From an uncultured Archangium sp. (GTDB lineage Bacteria > Myxococcota > Myxococcia > Myxococcales > Myxococcaceae), in the NCBI GenBank assembly GCA_903905455.1, contig CAIVGN010000157.1, positions 27,320 through 91,319 of the forward strand: a DNA stretch of 64,000 bases, written 5' to 3'. Positions 21,418-31,275 of the stretch are shown here, piece after piece. The translations under genes were made by a program, and so were the position numbers. The notes under the pieces were generated by a model, which was not told the DNA's origin, did no database searches, and saw only the letters and a program-made list of their open reading frames with translations. Every line of letters begins with the position of its first letter. Position 1 is the first letter of the stretch.

Positions 21418-22569
21418 CTACTTCGTGCCGAACGCCGCCATCGGCCGCGCGGTCAGACGCGCTGCGGCATCGGCGATCTGCTGCTGGAAGTCTTGCATCA
21501 GCTGCTTCGGGAGCGGATCGGCCCGGGGGAAGTTCTGGTTGAGCGGGTTGACCCAGTTGCCGCCGCGCTTGAGCCCGAAGTGCAGGTGGGGGCCGGTGGT
21601 GAGCTTGCCGGTGTTGCCCGACTCGGCGAGCACCATCTTCTGCGGCACGCGCTCGCCCGGGTGCACGAGGATCTTCGAGAGGTGCATGTAACAACTCTCG
21701 AAGCTCATCACGTGCTTGACGCACACCACGTTGCCGCCGCCTTCGTCCCACCCCGCGCGGACCACGGTGCCGTCGGAGACGGCCCACACCGGCGTGCCCG
21801 CGGGCGCGTGGTAGTCGACGCCGTTGTGGTTGCCCACGTAGTTGAGCACCGGGTGAAACCGGCTCCCGAAGCCGCTGGTGACGGTGGCATACTTGAGCGG
21901 TGACTTGAGGAACGTCTTGCGCGCCGACAGCCCGTCCTCGGTGAAGAAGGTCTCGGTGCCGTCGGGCAGCTTGTAGCGGAACGACTTCTTGGTCCCCACC
22001 GAGCTGCCCACGTACTCCGCGGCGAGCACGCGGCCGTATTCGAGGGTGCGCCCCTTGTGCAGCACCTTCTCGACGACCGCGCGCATGCGATCGCCCTTCT
22101 GCACGTCGCGGTAGAAGTCCACGTCCCAGGCGAAGACGTCCGAGAGGGTGACGGCGATGTCGGGGCGTTCCCCGGCGGCGATGGCGGCGTCCCACACGTT
22201 CGACTCCACGGTGAGCTCCACGGTGTCCACGCGCTGCTCGCGCTCGATCTCCCGCTTGCGGCCGATGTAGCGATCGCCGTCGCGGCGCACCTGCCACTCG
22301 GTCAGCAGGCTGCGGCGGTAGTCGAGCACGTCGAGCTGCCCGTGGCTGAAGACGAGCCGCAGCTGGTCCCCGGGGCGCGCCTTCTTGAAGTTGAACTCGG
22401 CCGCCGAGAGGGCGCCGTGGAGCGCGGTGACCGTGCCCTCATCGAGGCCCGCGTCGTACAGCGCCTTGGCCACGGTCTGGTTCTTTTCGAGGCGGCGATT
22501 CTTGACGAGGGTGGAGTCTTGCGCGGAACACAGCAGCCCCACGAGGGCGACGACCAGCATGTGGCTCAC
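21418..22569 (-). CDS. Exported M23 family metallopeptidase (LytM-type)
   Basis: This 383-residue protein has a short N-terminal signal (MSHMLVVALVGLLCSA). A region of about 210 residues resembling the LysM/Csd3-like N-terminal parts of M23 enzymes (VAKALYDAGLDEGTVTALHG) follows, then a catalytic LytM domain at about 235-345. The zinc ligands are visible as HNGVD and GPHLHFG, with the family phrase SGFGSRFHPVLN before them. It should cut peptide cross-links in peptidoglycan in the periplasm. Both His motifs are intact, so it is probably an active endopeptidase rather than an EnvC-like activator. An ATG nine bases downstream is an alternative start. Confidence 0.9.
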   Translation of the reverse strand: MSHMLVVALVGLLCSAQDSTLVKNRRLEKNQTVAKALYDAGLDEGTVTALHGALSAAEFNFKKARPGDQLRLVFSHGQLDVLDYRRSLLTEWQVRRDGDRYIGRKREIEREQRVDTVELTVESNVWDAAIAAGERPDIAVTLSDVFAWDVDFYRDVQKGDRMRAVVEKVLHKGRTLEYGRVLAAEYVGSSVGTKKSFRYKLPDGTETFFTEDGLSARKTFLKSPLKYATVTSGFGSRFHPVLNYVGNHNGVDYHAPAGTPVWAVSDGTVVRAGWDEGGGNVVCVKHVMSFESCYMHLSKILVHPGERVPQKMVLAESGNTGKLTTGPHLHFGLKRGGNWVNPLNQNFPRADPLPKQLMQDFQQQIADAAARLTARPMAAFGTK

Positions 22570-22586
22570 TGTAGCCGACCGGGTCG

Positions 22587-23102
22587 TCAGGTCAGGCTTT
22601 GAGACTGCTTTTCACGCGACTGCTTGTGGCGCTGGTACTCGGCCCAGGCCGCCTCGGCGTCGGCCAGCCACTGCTCGACCATCGGCATCGACACGTCGAC
22701 GGGGAGCGGGGCGGCGTCTTGCGGCTCTTCAGGCGACTCGAGGAGGACCGGGTGCGAGGTCTCACCATTGCGCACCTCGATGCGCCCATCGTCGGGGCTC
22801 TCCGGCGACCAGCGCATCTGGGCTTCGAGATCGCCCTCATAGAGCTGCATCAGCAGTCCCACCACGTCGCGGAAGAAGCGACCCTGCGGGTCGTCCTTGA
22901 GCTCGATGGCGCACAGGTAGGCCACCTCGCCCTCGACCTCGAAGTGCACCTCGCAGCCGGGCTGCTCGCAGGCCAGCGTCAGGTGCTCCCCATGTCGGTG
23001 GAGCGAACACCCCAACTCGCGGGGGAGGTGCTCGAAGTCCTCGACCGGCACTTCGAGCGCGCACGTCGTCACTTCCAGGCTGCTGAGGAGAGGGGCACTC
23101 AC
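22587..23102 (-). CDS. Conserved hypothetical acidic protein
   Basis: About 171 residues from the GTG at 23102; a second GTG at 23072 is equally possible, and no strong ribosome-binding site decides between them. The protein is acidic and apparently soluble, with no signal peptide. Two Cys residues (ACEQPGCEVHF) and a beta-strand-rich centre (EVHFEVEGEVAYLCAIELKD) precede a helical, Gln/Lys-rich tail (EAAWAEYQRHKQSREKQ). It lies between spoVR and the M23 gene on the same strand. No family was recognised. Its position suggests cotranscription with the prkA-spoVR operon, but no function can be assigned. Confidence 0.6.
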   Translation of the reverse strand: MSAPLLSSLEVTTCALEVPVEDFEHLPRELGCSLHRHGEHLTLACEQPGCEVHFEVEGEVAYLCAIELKDDPQGRFFRDVVGLLMQLYEGDLEAQMRWSPESPDDGRIEVRNGETSHPVLLESPEEPQDAAPLPVDVSMPMVEQWLADAEAAWAEYQRHKQSREKQSQSLT

Positions 23103-23143
23103 AGGGAAATCAGTAATGGACCTCTCGTAGGCGCGCCGCGCTT

Positions 23144-24631
23144 TTAGAGGTCGACCTTCTTCTCGGTGAACTGCTGGCCGTCGTGGCGCATCAGCAGCCC
23201 CTTGCCCTCGGCGCGCGTCAGGATTGCGACGGGGCGCTTCCACAGCGACTGGAGGTTCTTGAGGGTCTCCCGGGCGTAGCCGGGGTCGAGGTCGGCGCCG
23301 TCGTGCTTGTGGGCCAGCACCAGCTCGCCCTTGTTGTCGGCGTTGGCGTCGATGACGTCGATGACCGGCTGGCCGAAGTTGGTGAGCGACGACAGCAGCT
23401 TGTGCTTCACCTTCTTGAACTCGCGGGTGGCGATCTCCCAGGTGTTCTTCTTGTCGTTGAAGTCGAACACGAAGAGCTTCTGCTCGAGCGCGAACTCCGG
23501 GGTGAGGAAGGCGTCGATGAAGGTGATGTCGTTGTAGTGCTTGCGCACCTCGAAGATCTTCTCGCGGCCCGCGCCGAGGTTCTTGTCCCAGGTGCGGCGC
23601 AGGCGGAAGTCGTCACACTCTTCCCATTCCTTGCCGAAGCGGCCCTTGTTCCAGCGCTCCTCGATGTCGCGGTACAGCTCGATGCCCAGCTTGTAGGGGT
23701 TCAGCTTGCCCTTCTGGGTGGCCATCGTTCCGGAGTGGTGATCGGCGTAGTCGATGATCTCGTGGTCCTTCAGGGCCCTGGTGGTCATGATCGTCGAGTG
23801 CCAGTAGCTGGCCCACCCCTCGTTCATGATCTTGGTCTGTGCCTGGGGCGCGAAGTAGTAGGCCTCCTCGCGCACGATGCTCAGGATGTCGTGCTCCCAG
23901 TCTTCCAGCGGCGCGTGCTCGAGCAGGAAGGCGAGCACGTCGCGCTGGGGCCGCTCGGGGAACTTCTTCTGCAGCAGGTTCTGGGCGTCGACCTTCTTCT
24001 GCTGCGAGGTCACGAACTCGGCCGGGTTCATGTACGGCCGCATGTAGTCCTTGTCCACGCGGATGCCCTCGGCGCGGACGTTCTGCTGTTCCTTCTCGAC
24101 CTTGGGGTCGGGGTTGCGCCGGATGTGTGGCGCGTACTGGTCCACCAGGTTCTCCAGCGAAAGCGCGAGATCGATGAAATCTTCGATCTTCTCGACGCCC
24201 ACCTTGTCGATCCACCGGCGCACGCGCGTCGCGTGGTTCGCCATCTGGTCGACCATCTTCCGGTTGGTGAACTTGAAGGTGAAGTTGTTCTTGAAGAAGT
24301 CGTTGTGGCCGTAGACGTGGGCCATCACCAGCTTCTGGTCGACCTCGGCGTTGGCCTCCAGCAGGTAGGCGAAGCAGGGGTCGTTGTTGATCACCAGCTC
24401 GTAGATCTTCGACAGCCCGTACTCCGACGACTTGGCGAGCTGCTCGTATTCCATGCCCCAGCGCCAGTGCGGGTAGCGCGTGGGGAAGCCGCCGTAGGCA
24501 GCGACCATGTTGAGCTCGTCGGTGCTGAGCACTTCGAAGACCTGCTCGAAGAAGTCGAGGCCGAAGGCCCGGGCGTAGCCCTCGATCTCCGTCTTGAGGT
24601 CCTGCAGCCGTGGGGTGAGTGACTTGGGCAT
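23144..24631 (-). CDS. spoVR: SpoVR family protein
   Basis: This 495-residue protein is a full-length match to the SpoVR/YcgB family: FFEQVFEVLSTDELNMVAAY at the N-terminus, GGFPTRYPHWRWGMEYEQL, DPCFAYLLEANAEVDQKLVM, and NEGWASYWHSTIMT in the centre. SpoVR is needed for spore cortex formation in Bacillus. Its biochemical activity is unresolved, but it is almost always encoded with PrkA and DUF444 proteins, exactly the order seen here. The gene is the last member of the triad, four bases after the small zinc-ribbon gene. Confidence 0.95.
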   Translation of the reverse strand: MPKSLTPRLQDLKTEIEGYARAFGLDFFEQVFEVLSTDELNMVAAYGGFPTRYPHWRWGMEYEQLAKSSEYGLSKIYELVINNDPCFAYLLEANAEVDQKLVMAHVYGHNDFFKNNFTFKFTNRKMVDQMANHATRVRRWIDKVGVEKIEDFIDLALSLENLVDQYAPHIRRNPDPKVEKEQQNVRAEGIRVDKDYMRPYMNPAEFVTSQQKKVDAQNLLQKKFPERPQRDVLAFLLEHAPLEDWEHDILSIVREEAYYFAPQAQTKIMNEGWASYWHSTIMTTRALKDHEIIDYADHHSGTMATQKGKLNPYKLGIELYRDIEERWNKGRFGKEWEECDDFRLRRTWDKNLGAGREKIFEVRKHYNDITFIDAFLTPEFALEQKLFVFDFNDKKNTWEIATREFKKVKHKLLSSLTNFGQPVIDVIDANADNKGELVLAHKHDGADLDPGYARETLKNLQSLWKRPVAILTRAEGKGLLMRHDGQQFTEKKVDL

Positions 24632-24634
24632 GGC

Positions 24635-24880
24635 CTAGGGGTGCGCGCCTTCCGCGGAGAGGCGGTTCAACACCAGCCGCCGATCGGTTTCAGTGGTGAC
24701 GACGAAGAGCTCGGTCTCGGCGTCGCAGGCCGCGCAGGGGCGCGAGGGCACGACGTCGCGACAGCCGAAGCAGAACACGAAGGGGAAGGTGGCCCCCTTC
24801 ACCGAGGCCACCGCGGCCTCGACGGACACCCGCTCGGCCTTGCGGCCCCACAGCCGGGGCAGTTTCAGCAGGCGCATCAT
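24635..24880 (-). CDS. Small putative zinc-ribbon protein inside the prkA-spoVR operon
   Basis: This is an 81-residue protein. Its ATG at 24880 overlaps the stop of the DUF444 gene (ATGA) and its TAG lies four bases before spoVR, so it is embedded in the operon. The centre carries two CxxC-type pairs, CFGC and CAAC, separated by eight residues, the spacing of a zinc ribbon. The N-terminus is basic ([15 protein letters not shown]). No homologous family name is known to me, and it is short enough to be missed by annotation. A structural or regulatory role alongside PrkA/DUF444/SpoVR is inferred from position only. Confidence 0.65.
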   Translation of the reverse strand: MMRLLKLPRLWGRKAERVSVEAAVASVKGATFPFVFCFGCRDVVPSRPCAACDAETELFVVTTETDRRLVLNRLSAEGAHP

Positions 24881-25986
24881 CGGCCCTTGCCCAGGAAGTC
24901 CTTGATCGAGCCGTAGATGCCGTCCTTGTCGGCGATCTCGCTGAGCGACACCTTGGCGTGGTCGCCGAGGTGCTCGCGCAGGTCCTTGATGAACTGCCCG
25001 CTGCCGTAGGGGGATTCGACCTGGCCGTAGGCGAACTGGTTCACGTCGCCCAGCACGTCGCCCTTCAAGATGTCGATGCACTGCCGCGTGTCGTCGGCCG
25101 ACCAGTTGTCCCCGTCGGAGAAGTGGAACGGGTAGATGTTCCACGAACTCGAGGGGTAGTCGGCCTTGATGATGTCGCGGCACAGCTTGTAGGCGCTGGA
25201 GATCATCGTGCCGCCCGATTCCCTCGTGTGGAAGAAGGTCTCGCGGTCGACTTCGCGTGCCACGGCGTCGTGGATGATGAAGCGCGTCTCGATGCCCTTG
25301 TATTGAGCCTTGAGCCACGTATCGAGCCAGAAGCTCTCGATGCGCACGATCTCCTTCTGCTCGTCACCCATCGAGCCCGAGACGTCCATCATGTAGATGA
25401 TGACCGCGTTGGTCTCCGGCAGGTTCTCGAGCTTGAAGGTGCGGTAGCGCACGTCCTGCTTGATGGGGATGATGATCGGCTTGTCGGGGTTGTACGTGCC
25501 GGTGGCGATCTGCCGCTTGAGCGCCTCCTTGAAGGTGCGCTTGAAGTGGCGCAGCGACTGCGGCCCGACGTTGTTGATGCCGGTGTACTTGAGCTTGGTG
25601 GTGGAGATCTTCTCGCTGCCGCGGTGCTGGATGTTCGGCAGCTGCAGCTCTTCCCCGAGAATGGCCGCCAGCTCGTCCAGCGAGATGTCGACCTCGAGCA
25701 CGTGCTGGCCTTCGCCCTCGCCGGCCTTGCCCTGGCCGTCACCGGGCTGGGGTTCACCCTGCCCGATGGCGTCGCCGGGGTTGCCCTCGCCCTGGCCCAC
25801 GCCGCCCTGCCGTGAGCCGTGCTTGAAGTGCGGCACGTCGATGAACGGCACGGGGATGGAGATGAACTCCTTCCCCTTCTTGCCGAGCATCTCGCCCTGC
25901 TGGACGTACTTCTTGAGGTTCTGCTTGATCTTCCCGCGAACGATCGCCTTGAAGCGGCTGTGGTCTTGATCAATGCGCAGGGCCAC
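24877..25986 (-). CDS. DUF444 (YeaH) family protein
   Basis: This 369-residue protein begins with [20 protein letters not shown], the hallmark N-terminus of YeaH/YhbH proteins. A Gly/Gln-rich low-complexity stretch at about 65-95 precedes a C-terminal von Willebrand-A-like domain with an intact MIDAS start, [12 protein letters not shown]. It is a partner of PrkA and SpoVR in stress and sporulation operons across bacteria. The molecular role is not settled. It is transcribed right after prkA with a five-base gap and overlaps the zinc-ribbon gene by four bases. Confidence 0.93.
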   Translation of the reverse strand: MALRIDQDHSRFKAIVRGKIKQNLKKYVQQGEMLGKKGKEFISIPVPFIDVPHFKHGSRQGGVGQGEGNPGDAIGQGEPQPGDGQGKAGEGEGQHVLEVDISLDELAAILGEELQLPNIQHRGSEKISTTKLKYTGINNVGPQSLRHFKRTFKEALKRQIATGTYNPDKPIIIPIKQDVRYRTFKLENLPETNAVIIYMMDVSGSMGDEQKEIVRIESFWLDTWLKAQYKGIETRFIIHDAVAREVDRETFFHTRESGGTMISSAYKLCRDIIKADYPSSSWNIYPFHFSDGDNWSADDTRQCIDILKGDVLGDVNQFAYGQVESPYGSGQFIKDLREHLGDHAKVSLSEIADKDGIYGSIKDFLGKGR

Positions 25987-25991
25987 GACGG

Positions 25992-28052
<2,061 letters not shown>

Positions 28053-28171
28053 TGTCGGTAGGTCCCTTGCCTGGTGATTCGGTCTCCCTCGTCGCGGGTT
28101 GTGACCGCGGGTGCAGCACGAGGCGAGGAACTGAAACGGAGCAAAGCAGAACGGGGCGCCACGTGACTACG

Positions 28172-29815
28172 TCAGTCCGACACCCACACTCTTCGCAGGT
28201 CGTACCAGAGCACTGACGGTTGCAAGCCATGTACGCGGGTCTGCGCGGCGTCCAGCGACTGGCGCGCGGTCATGAAGAGGTAGGGCTGATCGACATACAG
28301 CCGCTCGTGCAACTGCCGTTCGAGCGCGCGGCGCGCCGTCACGTTGAACTCCGAGCGGATCTGTTCGAGGAGTCGATCGGCCTCAAGGCTCGAATACCCC
28401 ACGAAGTTCGAGCCTCCGTCGATCTGGCTCGAGTGGAACATCTGGAAGAGATCCTGCTCGCGGTCGAACTCCGTCCAGGCGCGGCTCACCACGTCGAAGT
28501 CACGCTTCGCGACGCGGGCCGACAGGGTGGTGGTCTCGACCTTCTCGATCTGCAGCTCAACCCCCACCGGCTGCAGTTGTTCCTGCAGCATCGGCACCAG
28601 CTTCCCGAGCCTCACCGAAGTGGCAGGCAGGAGGAACCCGAACTTGAGCGGCACGCCCTCGCGCTCCCGGACGCCGTCGCCATTCGCGTCGACGAAGCCG
28701 GCGTCGGAGAGCAGCGCGCGCGCGGCTTCGGGGGAGAAGGGGAAGGGCTTCACGCGCGGCGAGCACGAGTCGCCGTCGCGGAAGTAGGGGCACGTGGTGG
28801 GCACCTCGAGCTCGAGATCGACGATGCGGGTGATGAGCTTCGCGTCGTAGAGCTGCGCGAGGGCCTGCCTGACGCGCACGTCGGCGAACACGGGCTTCGC
28901 CTCGTTCCACCCGATGTACGAGTAGCTGTTCTCGAGGCTGCGAATTCGGTTCCACCGCTGCTTCGCCCACGCGGTCGACGGCTCGTCCTTCTCGAGCCCT
29001 CGCCAGAGCACGGGCTGGATGTTCGTCATCAGGTCGAAATCGCCCTTCTCGAAGAGGGCGGCGGCGGCGGTGTGGTCCTTGACGAAACGAAAGACGATCT
29101 TGTCGAGCGGCACTCCGGCGCCGGGCCGCCGCGTCAGCGTGAGCGCCACGCCGCGTTCCCAGGCGCCGAGGACGAAGGGCCCGGTGCCCACGGGGTGCTT
29201 GCCGAGCTCCGCCCACTCTCCTTCGAGTTGCTGGCGGCTGAACACCGGCACCCGCGTCAGCGCCCTCAGCGCGAACGGTGAAGGCGTCGACCAGGTCAGC
29301 TCGACGGTGCGGGCGTCGATGGCCTTCCAACTCCCCAGGGACGAGAGCTCGCCGCGGGAGGCGCCGGTGGGGTGCTGGCCGCGCATCACTGCCTCGAGCG
29401 TGGCGATGACGTCGGCGGCGCTGAACGGCTCTCCGTTCGAGAAGGTGGCCTCGCGCAGGGTGAAGGTGGTCACGCGGTGGTCGCTGGTCTCGACCCAGCT
29501 GCTGGCCAGGGAAGGCACGAGGGTGAAGTCCGCCGGCGAGATCTCGAGCAGCGACTCGGTGACCAGCCGCCCCGTCATGCGGTTGACCCACGCGTCGTGC
29601 GAGCTGTCGTCGAGGAAGTTGAGCGTGGCGGGCTCGTTCATCACCCGCACCACGAGCACCCCTCCGTCGCGCGGCGCGCCCGCCTCGGGCGGCAGGCGCC
29701 CTTCGAGCCACGCGGCACTGGGCGCAGGAGGGGCGACGCCCGCGTCGGCGCCGCTGCGAGAGCGGCAACCCACGGCGAGGGCCAACACGAGGAGGACGGT
29801 GACGCGCTTCAGCAG
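28172..29815 (-). CDS. ABC transporter substrate-binding lipoprotein, family 5 (peptide/nickel type)
   Basis: This is a solute-binding protein of about 547 residues for oligopeptide-like ligands: RVMNEPATLNFLDDSS, the central SNGEPFSAADVIATLEAVM and the GTGPFVLGAWERG region are diagnostic of SBP_bac_5. A lipobox (ALAVGC) ends the signal peptide. The frame has no ATG, GTG or TTG at the natural signal-peptide start. CTG codons at 29815 and 29812 lie just after a GAGGT ribosome-binding site that overlaps the upstream stop; the only canonical start is far upstream at 29908, inside the previous gene. No permease or ATPase genes are adjacent, so it is an orphan binding protein, possibly fed by peptides from the coupled cysteine peptidase. 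Confidence 0.85.
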   Translation of the reverse strand: MLKRVTVLLVLALAVGCRSRSGADAGVAPPAPSAAWLEGRLPPEAGAPRDGGVLVVRVMNEPATLNFLDDSSHDAWVNRMTGRLVTESLLEISPADFTLVPSLASSWVETSDHRVTTFTLREATFSNGEPFSAADVIATLEAVMRGQHPTGASRGELSSLGSWKAIDARTVELTWSTPSPFALRALTRVPVFSRQQLEGEWAELGKHPVGTGPFVLGAWERGVALTLTRRPGAGVPLDKIVFRFVKDHTAAAALFEKGDFDLMTNIQPVLWRGLEKDEPSTAWAKQRWNRIRSLENSYSYIGWNEAKPVFADVRVRQALAQLYDAKLITRIVDLELEVPTTCPYFRDGDSCSPRVKPFPFSPEAARALLSDAGFVDANGDGVREREGVPLKFGFLLPATSVRLGKLVPMLQEQLQPVGVELQIEKVETTTLSARVAKRDFDVVSRAWTEFDREQDLFQMFHSSQIDGGSNFVGYSSLEADRLLEQIRSEFNVTARRALERQLHERLYVDQPYLFMTARQSLDAAQTRVHGLQPSVLWYDLRRVWVSD

Positions 29816-29825
29816 CCCGACCTCA
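29810..29825 (-). promoter_or_regulatory. Stop/ribosome-binding site/CTG start junction
   Basis: On the minus strand this reads TGAGGTCGGGCTGCTG: the TGA is the stop of the cysteine peptidase gene, GAGGT is a Shine-Dalgarno sequence, and two CTG codons follow at spacings of four and seven bases. The arrangement supports a non-AUG start for the binding lipoprotein, coupled to termination of the upstream gene. Confidence 0.5.
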
Positions 29826-31184
29826 GGCGACGATGTTGAGGTCCTTCGGGGCGTTGATGCCGACGACGAAGTCCTTGAACTGGTTCTCGGGCATCGAGCG
29901 CAGCTCACCGTAGGGATCCCGGAAGTACACGCGCTGGTCGGCCACGCGCTCGAAGGTCACCGCGTGGTTGAAGCTGCCCTGGTCGATCTGGAGGATGACC
30001 GGCCGGTTCTGGGCCTTGCGCGAATCGTAGGTGCGCAGCTTCTCGAGCGCCTTCGCGCCCTCCGCCGGGGTCTGGAAGAGCTCGGAGCGGTAGTTCACGC
30101 CGAACAGCTGGCGGAGCACCTGGGTCTGCTGCTCGGGCTTGAGGCCCCGCTGCACCATCTCGCCCTTGGCGTTGAGCGAGCCCTTGCCGGCCGCGTCGAA
30201 GGCCAGGTTCCGGCCGTTGCCGAATTCCATGGCCGCCGTCTGGAAGAGCGCCTGGCTCACCGAGCGACCGTCACGCACCCCGGCCGCGGCGTCACCGCTC
30301 TGCGCCTGGAGCTCGCTGCCGCCGCGCATCTTCGCGGCGCCCTGCGGGCCACACAGGTCCGTCATCAAGCGCAGGTACTCGGCGGGCTCATCGGCCACGA
30401 GCTCGAACTGCATCGAGGTCACGGTGCAGGTCGGGGCGTCGCCCTGGTCGACGGAGTTGGGGTTCACCACGTCGCGCAAGAGGGACGCGAGCAGCTCCTG
30501 CTTGGTGGTGTCGCTGGCCAGCTTGGGGTTGAGCGGCTGGGCGGCGAAGCGGGCGACGTTCGCCAGCAGCGTCTCTCCCCTGGCGTCGACGGTGCTCAGC
30601 GCTTCCGGCGCCTTCTCGATGAGCGCCCCGAGGAGCTTCGCGGTGTCCGCCGAGGCCCCCTTGAGGGCCGTGGTCAGCTGGCCTGCCTGCGTGGTCGAGA
30701 GCTTGAGGGTGTGCTTCGCGAAATCGTAGACCTGCGCGGCGACCGAGGCGGCCCCCTTGAGGAACGAGGGGGTCTCGAGGCGTTCGCTGATGGCCTTGTG
30801 CAGCGCCACCCCGTCGGGGGTGCTGGCCGGCCCGACGAGGGCATTGCGGGCGGCCTCGAAGGTGCCGACGCCGTCATCGAATGCGCCCTTCTTGCGTCCG
30901 ACGCCATCATCGAATGCGCCCTTCTTGCGTCCGACGCCGTCATCGAATGCGCCCTTCTTGCGGCCATCGCTCACCGCGAACATCCCGCTACGGCCCACGC
31001 CGTCGTCGCTGGCGCCACCACGTTGCACGGTGTCGAAGCGGCTCGAGGTGCCATAGCCCGGGGCCGGCGCAGTGTTCGGCTTCGCGGGCACCGGCAGCGG
31101 GGCGAGTGGCAGGGGGGCGGCGGTGAGCTGCGGGCGCGTCAACGGCATACCAGCGGGAGCGCGGATCTTGGGGTCGACGGGCAT
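29823..31184 (-). CDS. Putative papain-fold (C39-like) cysteine peptidase with N-terminal tandem repeats
   Basis: This 453-residue protein has no Sec signal. Residues 1-60 are Pro/Ala-rich; residues 74-106 are three near-perfect copies of GRKKGAFDDGV. A helical region (107-240) precedes a C-terminal domain with a candidate triad: C253 in QGDAPTCTVTS, H407 in DQGSFNHAVTFE and D423 in YFRDPYGE. The order Cys, His, Asp and the NHAV/RDP context resemble C39 and papain-like peptidases. The family is inferred from these motifs, not from a full-length match. The downstream gene, a peptide-binding lipoprotein, starts on its stop codon. The absence of a signal peptide leaves open secretion by a non-Sec route. 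Confidence 0.6.
   Translation of the reverse strand: MPVDPKIRAPAGMPLTRPQLTAAPLPLAPLPVPAKPNTAPAPGYGTSSRFDTVQRGGASDDGVGRSGMFAVSDGRKKGAFDDGVGRKKGAFDDGVGRKKGAFDDGVGTFEAARNALVGPASTPDGVALHKAISERLETPSFLKGAASVAAQVYDFAKHTLKLSTTQAGQLTTALKGASADTAKLLGALIEKAPEALSTVDARGETLLANVARFAAQPLNPKLASDTTKQELLASLLRDVVNPNSVDQGDAPTCTVTSMQFELVADEPAEYLRLMTDLCGPQGAAKMRGGSELQAQSGDAAAGVRDGRSVSQALFQTAAMEFGNGRNLAFDAAGKGSLNAKGEMVQRGLKPEQQTQVLRQLFGVNYRSELFQTPAEGAKALEKLRTYDSRKAQNRPVILQIDQGSFNHAVTFERVADQRVYFRDPYGELRSMPENQFKDFVVGINAPKDLNIVA
30867..30965 (-). repeat. Three tandem 33-bp repeats in the cysteine peptidase gene
   Basis: Three head-to-tail 33-base units encode GRKKGAFDDGV three times. The DNA copies are almost identical, with one silent change visible (gccgtc versus gccatc) and a different base at the end of one unit, so the array is recent and prone to copy-number change. 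A degenerate GASDDGVGR just before it suggests an older unit. Confidence 0.95.
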
Positions 31185-31275
31185 GTTCCGTACATTGTCG
31201 CACGAGACGTCCAGTTGTTGCGTGGTTGAAAACGGCCGTGAAATCGACGTTTTGCGATAGCGTCGCGCCCTGCTC

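Noticed and set aside
28141..28161. TGGC/TGC element upstream of prkA resembling a sigma-54 promoter
   Set aside because: The GG and GC dinucleotides are 13 bases apart instead of the obligatory 12, so it does not qualify although prkA-type operons are sigma-54-dependent in some bacteria.
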